DNA of 64,000 nucleotides. Origin: an uncultured Flavobacteriaceae bacterium. Its GTDB lineage: Bacteria; Bacteroidota; Bacteroidia; Flavobacteriales; Flavobacteriaceae. The notes under the pieces were generated by a model that saw only the letters and a list, made by a program, of their open reading frames with translations, had not been told where the DNA came from and did not search any database. Position numbers and translations under genes: made by a program. The stretch covers positions 496,001 through 560,000 of the forward strand of contig CALSTV010000001.1 in assembly GCA_943789365.1 (NCBI GenBank). Direction: 5' to 3'. This document shows, piece after piece, positions 30,769 through 38,214 of this stretch. The stretch's first letter is position 1. The number at the start of each line of letters is the position of its first letter.

Positions 30769-32185
30769 CGTCGGATTCGTATCCGTCAGCTGACGGACAG
30801 CAGTTCAATTCTGCTTCACGCTACAAGAAGAGGCTGTCTGAAAAGACAGCCTCTTTTTTATGCTATCGAATTTGTTGTCTACATTCTTTAATCTGAAAAA
30901 CACAAGATTCACTATACGGGTTTTACCTACAACTTAACTCGAAGGTTTCATTCTCACAATCAAATTGCCACTAAAACGTTGTACTAAAAAACACAGACCT
31001 TGGATGGTGATTCAAATTGAATTTTTACAATCCAAAAAAGAAGCAATATTAAATGAAAAATACTTAAAATCAGGTAAGAGTCGATTATTCGTCAACTCAC
31101 TAAAACTCCTAGCGTCGGATTCGTATCCGTCAGCTGACGGACAGCAGTTCAATTCTGCTTCACGCTACAAGAAGAGGCTGTCTGAAAAGACAGCCTCTTT
31201 TTTATGCTATCGAATTTGTTGTCTACATTCTTTAATCTGAAAAACACAAGATTCACTATACGGGTTTTACCTACAACTTAACTCGAAGGTTTCATTCTCA
31301 CAATCAAATTGCCACTAAAACGTTGTACTAAAAAACACAGACCTTGGATGGTGATTCAAATTGAATTTTTACAATCCAAAAAAGAAGCAATATTAAATGA
31401 AAAATACTTAAAATCAGGTAAGAGTCGATTATTCGTCAACTCACTAAAACTCCTAGCGTCGGATTCGTATCCGTCAGCTGACGGACAGCAGTTCAATTCT
31501 GCTTCACGCTACAAGAAGAGGCTGTCTGAAAAGACAGCCTCTTTTTTATGCTATCGAATGTGTTGTCTACATTCTTTAATCTGAAAAACACAAGATTCAC
31601 TATACGGGTTTTATCTACAACTTAACTCGAAGGTTTCATTCTCACAATCAAATTGCCACTAAAACGTTGTACTAAAAAACACAGACCTTGGATGGTGATT
31701 CAAATTGAATTTTTACAATCCAAAAAAGAAGCAATATTAAATGAAAAATACTTAAAATCAGGTAAGAGTCGATTATTCGTCAACTCACTAAAACTCCTAG
31801 CGTCGGATTCGTATCCGTCAGCTGACGGACAGCAGTTCAATTCTGCTTCACGCTACAAGAAGAGGCTGTCTGAAAAGACAGCCTCTTTTTTATGCTATCG
31901 AATGTGTTGTCTACATTCTTTAATCTGAAAAACACAAGATTCACTATACGGGTTTTATCTACAACTTAACTCGAAGGTTTCATTCTCACAATCAAATTGC
32001 CACTAAAACGTTGTACTAAAAAACACAGACCTTGGATGGTGATTCAAATTGAATTTTTACAATCCAAAAAAGAAGCAATATTAAATGAAAAATACTTAAA
32101 ATCAGGTAAGAGTCGATTATTCGTCAACTCACTAAAACTCCTAGCGTCGGATTCGTATCCGTCAGCTGACGGACAGCAGTTCAAT

Positions 32186-32238
32186 CCGCCAAAGAACAAC
32201 TATGCTAGTTTTTTAAACAGAGTAGAGGCCGGCACGGT
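32186..32238 (+). repeat. 53-bp insert in the tRNA-like tail of array unit 5
   Basis: It splits the T-arm copy between TTCAAT and TCTGCTTC. A diverged copy sits at 32583-32635 in unit 6, where its ends CCGCC and GGCGGG are inverted repeats. It accounts exactly for the 397-base length of these units. Confidence 0.75.
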
Positions 32239-32686
32239 TCTGCTTCACGCTACAAGAAGAGGCTGTCTGAAAAGACAGCCTCTTTTTTATGCTATCGAAT
32301 GTGTTGTCTACATTCTTTAATCTGAAAAACACAAGATTCACTATACGGGTTTTATCTACAACTTAACTCGAAGGTTTCATTCTCACAATCAAATTGCCAC
32401 TAAAACGTTGTACTAAAAAACACAGACCTTGGATGGTGATTCAAATTGAATTTTTCCAATCCAAAAAAGAAGCAATATTAAATGAAAAATACTTAAAATC
32501 AGGTAAGAGTCGATTATTCGTCAACTCACTAAAACTCCTAGCGTCGGATTCGTATCCGTCAGCTGACGGACAGCAGTTCAACCCGCCAAAGAACAACTAA
32601 GCTAGTTTTTTAAACTGAGTAGAGGCGGGCACGGTTCTGCTTCACGCTACAAGAAATCCCCCATATATAATGGGGGATTTTTTTAT

Positions 32687-32866
32687 GCTATCGAATTTAT
32701 TGTCTACATTCTTTATTCTAAATAACACAAGATTCACAATACGGATTTTACCTCCAACTTAACTCGAAGGTTTCATTCTCATAATCTAATTGCCACTAAA
32801 AGATTGTACTAAAAAACACAGACCTTGGATGGTGATTCAAATTGAATTTTTCCAATCCAAAAAACA
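32687..32866 (+). pseudogene. Truncated and diverged GIY-YIG copy ending the array
   Basis: This copy still has TAT (Tyr) where copies 1-6 have the stop, giving FIVYILYSK, but has its own stop just after and reads HKIHNTDFTSNLTRRFHSHN. It also has AGATTGTACT, one base longer than the AGATGTACT that would keep ATKRCTKKHRPW in frame. It stops at the shared stretch CAATCCAAAAAA and then runs into unique sequence, with no tRNA tail. Confidence 0.7.
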
Positions 32867-32921
32867 TAGCGATTTGGCAAGACCAAACCGCTATACAATA
32901 AGTTAAAAACCAAACGCTATT

Positions 32922-34124
32922 TTATGGAGCTGTAGCCTTGTAAACTATGGCATTACTCTTAGACAAAATAGAATAACTACTTCCAGCTTCTAGAAAAGCG
33001 CAACTTCCTTTTTGAAGACTCAAAGCATCTTCTCCTTCTGTAATTTCAATAGTTCCTTCAATAGAAATTAATACCTCTGCCGTTGTAGTAGTCGCGTTAT
33101 ATACCGAAGAATTAGAGAACTTCAACTGACTCAATTGAAAGTCTGGCGCAGGTGTTTTGTATATTCTTTCTATACCATCATTTTGCAATTCTCCGGAGAG
33201 AATTTCTGGATGAGTTTCCTCAAAAGCAACATGTTTTAACAATTCAGGAACATCTACATGTTTTGGTGTTAAACCGCCACGAAGTACATTGTCAGAATTC
33301 GCCATCAGTTCCATATTTTGTCCTTCCAAATAGGCGTGTGGAATTCCAGCATCCTGAAATACTGCTTCTCCTTTATTCGCTTTTACAACATTAAAAAAGT
33401 AAATGGAAAAAATTCCTTTATCCAAAACGGCTTTATCGCCAGATGAATCTACTGCTTTCGCAGCCCAATAGTCTGGACTCGACTTTTCCAACTTTCCTTG
33501 TTTATAAAGCGGTAATATACGAGAAACCAATGGACTTAACATTGTATTCGTTTCTTCTACAGACTGCTCCATAACAGTTTTATATAGGCCTCTATATCCT
33601 TGTTCTTCAAAAACGAGTATTAATGAAGAAAATTCAGGAACCGTTTGTAATACTTTTTGCAGTTCTGATTTAGGTAAAAAACCATGCAACAGCCAAAACT
33701 CACTCAAAGCAACCATAATTTCAGGCTTATGATTGTCATCCTTATAGTTTCTATGTGGAGCCGTCAGCGGAATCCCTTCTTGGTTTTCGCGTAAAAATCC
33801 TTTTTCTGCTTCAGTTTTGGTTGGATGCACTTGAATAGAGAGCATTTCATATACATCCAATACTTTAAATAAAAATGGTAAACGTCCAAACTGCTGAGAG
33901 ATCTTAGTTCCTAATTTTTCATTTGGGTTTGAACCTATATACACATCCAAAAGTTGCTCACCCTCCTGAGTTGTAACTGTAGCCGGAGCATTTACATGCG
34001 CCCCTAACCAGTATTCAGCACAAGGTTTTTCTCCTTTTTCTACTCCTAGCAACTCAGAGATAAAGTCGAATCCTCCCCAAGCATAATTTTGAATTTGACC
34101 TTTTAAGACAACTAATTTTGACAT
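32922..34124 (-). CDS. manA: Mannose-6-phosphate isomerase, class I
   Basis: Zinc enzyme interconverting mannose 6-phosphate and fructose 6-phosphate, feeding GDP-mannose synthesis. At 400 residues it is of normal class I length. The N-terminal QNYAWGGFDFISELLG and CAEYWLGAHVNAPA are typical, and zinc ligands are seen in LSIQVHPTK (Gln, His) and DNHKPEIMVAL (His, Glu); GIPHAYLEGQNMELMANSDNVLRGGLTPK is the strong C-terminal signature. It lies alone between two tRNA-tail arrays. CAAACTTA at 34142-34149 gives a -7 box TAAGTTTG on its strand. Confidence 0.95.
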   Translation of the reverse strand: MSKLVVLKGQIQNYAWGGFDFISELLGVEKGEKPCAEYWLGAHVNAPATVTTQEGEQLLDVYIGSNPNEKLGTKISQQFGRLPFLFKVLDVYEMLSIQVHPTKTEAEKGFLRENQEGIPLTAPHRNYKDDNHKPEIMVALSEFWLLHGFLPKSELQKVLQTVPEFSSLILVFEEQGYRGLYKTVMEQSVEETNTMLSPLVSRILPLYKQGKLEKSSPDYWAAKAVDSSGDKAVLDKGIFSIYFFNVVKANKGEAVFQDAGIPHAYLEGQNMELMANSDNVLRGGLTPKHVDVPELLKHVAFEETHPEILSGELQNDGIERIYKTPAPDFQLSQLKFSNSSVYNATTTTAEVLISIEGTIEITEGEDALSLQKGSCAFLEAGSSYSILSKSNAIVYKATAP

Positions 34125-34309
34125 CTGTTTAATTTTTTTTACAAACTTATAGAAAATAACAATATTAAAAACAGAATCCCTAGTTTATGGTTAATAAAAA
34201 GTGCAATTAGGTCTGCATATCCACCTCTTTTTAGGAACAGAAAATTTATGCTATACAGATGGAGAAACTACCTTTATCTCTAGTTTTATACTACAACTAG
34301 TCTCAAAAT

Positions 34310-34672
34310 AAACCTACCAGCAGACCCGGCTTCTCGTCTCTCTACCATATACTAGGTTTTCAACATAAAAAACCTTCGCTATTAAACAGAGGTTTTACTA
34401 AGTACAGGCGGAGAGACTCCCTTCGACTTCAACTTCCTTTGTTAGTTGAGCTCAGGATAAACTTCTCGCCTCTCCCCCTTCAAATGTAAATTTATACCAT
34501 AAAAAAACCTCTGCTATAAAACAGAGGTTTTACTAAGTACAGGCGGAGAGACTCCCTTCGACTTCAACTTCCTTTGTTAGTTGAGCTCAGGATAAACTTC
34601 TCGTCTCTCCCCCTTCAAATGTAAATTTATTCCATAAAAAAACCTCTGCTATAAAACAGAGGTTTTACTAAG
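34310..34672 (-). repeat. Tandem array of tRNA-Leu 3' end plus terminator (two near-identical units and a decayed one)
   Basis: The plus-strand string GTACAGGCGGAGAGACTC, the reverse complement of the last 18 bases of the tRNA-Leu region, recurs at 34402 and 34538 as well as in the tRNA (34672), with spacing 136 and 134. Each copy is accompanied by the terminator hairpin AACCTCTG..CAGAGGTT and by an 80-base spacer with TAGTTGAGCTCAGGATAAAC. The most distal copy (about 34310-34401) has a degraded hairpin. No gene is supported in 34150-34672. Confidence 0.9.
34636..34665 (-). terminator. Intrinsic terminator of tRNA-Leu
   Basis: AAACCTCTG and CAGAGGTTT form a 9-bp stem; on the minus strand it is followed by a run of T. 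Copies occur at about 34503-34530 and, degraded, at about 34370-34396. Confidence 0.8.
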
Positions 34673-34754
34673 TACAGGCGGAGAGACTCGAACTCTCACA
34701 CCTTGCGGCACTAGATCCTAAGTCTAGCGTGTCTACCAATTCCACCACGCCTGC
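34673..34754 (-). tRNA. tRNA-Leu (anticodon TAG)
   Basis: An 82-base class II tRNA: acceptor GCAGGCG/CGCCTGT, discriminator A, anticodon stem CTAGA/TCTAG with loop CTTAGGA (anticodon TAG), a long variable arm TGCCGCAAGGTGT-like, and T arm GAGAG-TTCGAGT-CTCTC. CCA is not encoded. Its 3' end is copied in the adjacent array. Confidence 0.93.
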
Positions 34755-34768
34755 ATACTTTTCGGATG

Positions 34769-34797
34769 CAAATATACACAATACTCATAAACTTCAA
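34769..34797 (-). promoter_or_regulatory. Promoter of tRNA-Leu (-33 TTG, 18-base spacer, -7 TATATTTG)
   Basis: On the minus strand, TTG (34797-34795) and TATATTTG (34776-34769) are 18 bases apart, placing the start about 8 bases before the tRNA. Confidence 0.75.
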
Positions 34798-34818
34798 AGC
34801 AGTTCACTCGTTTTTTAT

Positions 34819-34826
34819 TACATTTG
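34819..34826 (+). promoter_or_regulatory. Putative -7 promoter element TACATTTG for the M20 dipeptidase gene
   Basis: Matches TAnnTTTG. It overlaps an in-frame TTG at 34824, so the transcript would begin after that codon. This favours the ATG at 34848 as start. Confidence 0.6.
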
Positions 34827-34847
34827 AAAGACAATTTTTTTATTCCC

Positions 34848-36245
34848 ATGACAGACCTAAACCAATACATTGACAATCATAAAGATAGATTTTTATCGGA
34901 ACTTTTCACACTTCTAAAATCACCATCCATAAGTGCTGATTCTGCATTTAATCAAGATGTTTTGGACAGCGCAGCACTAATAAAACAAGCATTAGCATCC
35001 GCTGGCTGTCAACATGTTGAAATTTGTGATACACCTGGATATCCAGTCGTCTATGGGGAAATCCTCAAAAACCCTGAATTACCCACTGTACTTGTATATG
35101 GACACTATGATGTACAACCGGCAGACCCTATTGATCTTTGGGATTCTCCCCCTTTTGACCCCATCATAAAAAAAACAGCTACACATCCAGGAGGCGCAAT
35201 TTTTGCTAGAGGAGCTTGTGATGATAAGGGACAAGTTTTTATGCATATAAAAGCGCTTGAGTACATGGTAAAAAACGACGAATTACCTTGTAATGTGAAG
35301 TTCATGATTGAGGGAGAGGAAGAGATTGGTTCACCAAGCTTAGAATGGTATGTTAAAAACAATCATGAAAAATTGAGCAATGATTGCATTTTGATTTCCG
35401 ACACTGGCATGATTTCAAATTCACAACCCTCAATCACAACCGGACTGAGAGGCTTGGCATATATGGAAGTTAGTTTGACAGGTCCGAATCGAGATTTACA
35501 TTCAGGGTTGTATGGGGGTGCTGTCGCAAATCCAATAAATATTCTTAGTCAAATGATCGCCCAACTTACGGACGAAAACAATCGAATTACTATTCCTGGA
35601 TTTTATGACCATATAGATGTATTACCCCAAGAGGAAAGAGATGAATTGGCAAAAGCTCCGTTTTCATTACAGGCGTATAAAGATGCCTTAGACTTGAATG
35701 ATGTGCATGGTGAAAAAGGCTATTCAACGAATGAACGAAATTCTATTCGACCTTCTTTAGATGTAAACGGAATTTGGGGAGGCTATCTTGGACAAGGAGC
35801 AAAAACTGTAATTCCTTCCAAAGCACACGCCAAAATATCCATGCGTTTGGTACCAGGGCAAGACCATACACGCATAGCAACGCTATTCACAGAACACATG
35901 AAAGCATTGGCTCCAAGTTCTGTAAAGATTGAAGTAACTGCTCATCATGGTGGGCATCCTTACGTCACTCCTACCAACAACATTGGCTATCAGGCTGCAA
36001 AACGAGCCTATCAAACAACTTTTGGCGTACCCGCAATACCACAACGATCTGGTGGAAGTATTCCAATTGTTTCTTTGTTTGAACGTGAATTAAAGAGTAA
36101 ATCTATTTTAATGGGGTTTGGGCTGGACAGCGACGCTATTCATTCTCCTAATGAACATTTTGGCGTCTTTAATTTCTTAAAAGGCATTGAAACTATACCA
36201 TGGTTTTATAAATACTTCACGGAATTGAGCAATTCAACTATTTAA
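34848..36245 (+). CDS. M20 family dipeptidase
   Basis: A 465-residue zinc peptidase of the M20/ArgE/DapE/CPG2 family, of the dipeptidase length class. Metal-binding and catalytic motifs: VYGHYDVQPAD (His, Asp; about residue 83-93), ARGACDDKGQ (bridging Asp), MIEGEEEIGSP (catalytic Glu-Glu), ISDTGM and the C-terminal GLDSDAIHSPNEHFG (His). The dimerisation domain includes RDLHSGLYGGAVANP. Likely a cytoplasmic peptidase acting on short peptides. ATG 34848 was chosen because an upstream TTG lies in the -7 box. It ends overlapping by 4 bases the convergent YjbR-like gene. Confidence 0.93.
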   Translation: MTDLNQYIDNHKDRFLSELFTLLKSPSISADSAFNQDVLDSAALIKQALASAGCQHVEICDTPGYPVVYGEILKNPELPTVLVYGHYDVQPADPIDLWDSPPFDPIIKKTATHPGGAIFARGACDDKGQVFMHIKALEYMVKNDELPCNVKFMIEGEEEIGSPSLEWYVKNNHEKLSNDCILISDTGMISNSQPSITTGLRGLAYMEVSLTGPNRDLHSGLYGGAVANPINILSQMIAQLTDENNRITIPGFYDHIDVLPQEERDELAKAPFSLQAYKDALDLNDVHGEKGYSTNERNSIRPSLDVNGIWGGYLGQGAKTVIPSKAHAKISMRLVPGQDHTRIATLFTEHMKALAPSSVKIEVTAHHGGHPYVTPTNNIGYQAAKRAYQTTFGVPAIPQRSGGSIPIVSLFERELKSKSILMGFGLDSDAIHSPNEHFGVFNFLKGIETIPWFYKYFTELSNSTI

Positions 36246-36598
36246 GAAATCATTCCTAGTTCTCTTTGCTTTTTTTTCGTCAAACTTTGCAATACTAAGG
36301 AATAGGAGTGATCAATGAGCTCTTTTACTAAATTTTCAGCTAAACCCCCATATTGAATCGTATTCCAATGCCTTTTATTCATATGAAATCCTGGAAGAAT
36401 TGCCTCGTTGCGCTCTCTTAATTCGATAGCCCTTTCGGGATTGCATTTTAAGTTTACCGCAGGCGGAAAATGCTCTAAACCGGTTAACGCAAATATTTTA
36501 TCTGCTACTTTAAAAACTAAGGTGTTTTCATCAAAAGGAAAACTCTCGTCTTCAAACGGTTTCGACAAACAATACGCTCGTAATTCTTCGATGTTCAT
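36242..36598 (-). CDS. MmcQ/YjbR family protein
   Basis: A 118-residue single-domain protein of the MmcQ/YjbR family (CyaY-like fold). Hallmarks: LRAYCLSKPFEDESFPFDENTLVFKV, the central FPPAVNLKCNPERAIELRE and the C-terminal HMNKRHWNTIQYGG. YjbR in E. coli binds double-stranded DNA through this fold, but the physiological role is unclear. It is convergent with the dipeptidase gene and stands alone. Confidence 0.9.
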   Translation of the reverse strand: MNIEELRAYCLSKPFEDESFPFDENTLVFKVADKIFALTGLEHFPPAVNLKCNPERAIELRERNEAILPGFHMNKRHWNTIQYGGLAENLVKELIDHSYSLVLQSLTKKKQRELGMIS

Positions 36599-36646
36599 AT
36601 TAACAAAAAAAATGGCCTTTAACTAAAAAAAGAAAATCAATAACGA

Positions 36647-36895
36647 TTATTTTAAGATAAAACTTACAATACCAATTACGGAAGCTACAATGGCAATGAA
36701 CTGAACAACTCCTACCACATAAATGGTTTTCAAAATTTGCACCTTATCATCCTTAACAAGAAAGCGCGTTGTATTAAATTCAAATTTTGAATCTATCGTT
36801 TGTTCAATTTTATGAACAAAGTCCTTCGCTTTCGTTTTATCTTTAATAAATTCTTGTGTCATCTCATATAACTGTAAACTCACTTCAACATTCAT
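36647..36895 (-). CDS. Small protein with C-terminal membrane segment
   Basis: From ATG 36895 the protein has 82 residues: a charged, helical N-terminal half (LQLYEMTQEFIKDKTKAKDFVHKIEQTID) and one hydrophobic segment (IYVVGVVQFIAIVASVIGIVSFIL) at the end. The pattern resembles the coiled-coil/tail-anchor proteins related to DUF1640, with most of the coiled coil missing. A start at 36976 is possible but adds residues unlike relatives. Function is unknown and no operon partner is evident. Confidence 0.6.
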   Translation of the reverse strand: MNVEVSLQLYEMTQEFIKDKTKAKDFVHKIEQTIDSKFEFNTTRFLVKDDKVQILKTIYVVGVVQFIAIVASVIGIVSFILK

Positions 36896-37019
36896 AGTAA
36901 TTATTTTTTTTATAAAAGTAGAAAATTCAAAACACAAAAACAAGTAATTAATTGATTTTGTGACAGTTGTATACACAACACATCTTTAAAACTAACAATA
37001 AACGAGTTTCGTACTTCAT

Positions 37020-38150
37020 TTATGAATGTATATAAAACAACTCAGCTGCAATGCCATCGACTAAAAACTTACCTTTCTGTGTTGTCTTTAAAACACCATC
37101 TGAAATCATTAAGGTTTCACTTTTTAAAAATTGCTGCATTTCAGATTCTATATGAATTCTAAACTCTTCTCCAAAAAGAGTTTTAACCTGCTCAATAGAC
37201 ACACCATAAATAGTTCGTAAACCAGTCATTACATATTCATTATAGCGATCTACATTAGATAATTCTTCCACCTCCAAGGCCAACGCTCCTGACTGAATTT
37301 TTTTTATATATTTTGTATTGTTGGCTATATTCCATGCCCTATGACTTCCTGAAAAAGAATGCGCAGAAGGTCCTACCCCAATATAGTGTTCTCCCTTCCA
37401 ATACGAAGTATTGTGTTTTGAGAAAAACGAGGGCTTTCCGAAATTTGAAATCTCATAATGGACATAGTCTTGTTTCTTCGTTTCGGCTACCAAAATATTA
37501 AAATGGGCTAACGCTAAATCATCATCTAACGATGGAAACTGCTTGTTTTCAATAAATTTTGCCAAGGCAGTTTTATCTTCTACTGTTAAGGCATAGCTCG
37601 ATATGTGCGGGATATTAAAACTAAAAGCTTTTCGCAAATTTTCTTTCCATCGTGCATTGGTCATTCCCGGTATACCGTATAATAAATCGATTGTTATATT
37701 CTCAAAATGTTTCGTTGCAACTTTTAAACATTGTTCCGATTCTTCAGCACTATGTGCCCGATTCATCATTAGTAAATCTTCCTCAAAAAAAGACTGTATG
37801 CCAATACTCAACCTATTCACAGCTGTAGACGCAATTGCTTGTATTTTGGTTTCTGACAAGTCGTCTGGATTTGCTTCTAACGTTACTTCAGGACCATTGG
37901 ACAATTCAAAATTATTGCTAATTACCTCCCAAAAAGATGCGAGTTCTTCTACTGTCAGAAGACTTGGTGTACCACCTCCAAAATACACTGTATCAACCTG
38001 TTTCCCTTTCAATTCATGCGCTCTCATTGCTAATTCGGTATGAATAGCATTCAGCATATCATTTTTATGTTTTAGCGAAGTAGAAAAATGAAAGTCACAA
38101 TAATGACAGGCTTGTTTGCAAAAAGGGATGTGTATATATATTCCAGCCAT
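37020..38150 (-). CDS. hemW: Radical SAM heme chaperone HemW (coproporphyrinogen III oxidase-like)
   Basis: A 376-residue radical SAM protein; members of this family were long annotated as oxygen-independent coproporphyrinogen oxidase but act in heme delivery. The motif GIYIHIPFCKQACHYCDFHF supplies CxxxCxxC near the N-terminus and lacks the extra Cys found in true HemN. YFGGGTPSLL, LEANPDDL, RLSIGIQSF and DLLYGIPG are the conserved strands and SAM contacts, and the C-terminal HemN domain is present (RYNEYVMTGLRTIYG). It is monocistronic, between the small membrane protein and dnaE. Confidence 0.93.
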   Translation of the reverse strand: MAGIYIHIPFCKQACHYCDFHFSTSLKHKNDMLNAIHTELAMRAHELKGKQVDTVYFGGGTPSLLTVEELASFWEVISNNFELSNGPEVTLEANPDDLSETKIQAIASTAVNRLSIGIQSFFEEDLLMMNRAHSAEESEQCLKVATKHFENITIDLLYGIPGMTNARWKENLRKAFSFNIPHISSYALTVEDKTALAKFIENKQFPSLDDDLALAHFNILVAETKKQDYVHYEISNFGKPSFFSKHNTSYWKGEHYIGVGPSAHSFSGSHRAWNIANNTKYIKKIQSGALALEVEELSNVDRYNEYVMTGLRTIYGVSIEQVKTLFGEEFRIHIESEMQQFLKSETLMISDGVLKTTQKGKFLVDGIAAELFYIHS

Positions 38151-38214
38151 TTGTGGTTTTCAGTATTAAGAGCTAAAGTTTATCCGCACAGTATGATGGT
38201 AAACTTTAAACAAT

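Larger units (their letters stand above)
30481..32866 (+). repeat. Tandem array of seven units carrying tRNA-Met 3' end, terminator and decayed GIY-YIG gene
   Basis: Units begin (aagaag...) at 30481, 30825, 31169, 31513, 31857, 32254 and 32651; the first four are exactly 344 bases, the next two 397, the last is truncated. Each full unit has an intrinsic terminator, a broken GIY-YIG gene, then a tRNA-like tail in which GCGTCGGATT and the last 27 bases of the tRNA (CAGCAGTTCAATTC...) recur with a different middle. Units 1-3 share ACCTAC and GAATTTG; units 4-6 share ATCTAC and GAATGTG; the last is most diverged. This is the pattern of successive unequal crossing over. Confidence 0.95.

Noticed and set aside
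30621-32600. Six open frames of 68-107 codons, five almost identical, in the tRNA-Met array
   Set aside because: They begin at TTG inside the second half of a broken GIY-YIG gene and run through tRNA-like and terminator sequence; the first half of the nuclease is in another frame. I treat them as pseudogene fragments.
30481-34680. CRISPR array
   Set aside because: The units are 344-397 or about 135 bases with no short repeat-spacer alternation and no cas genes nearby.
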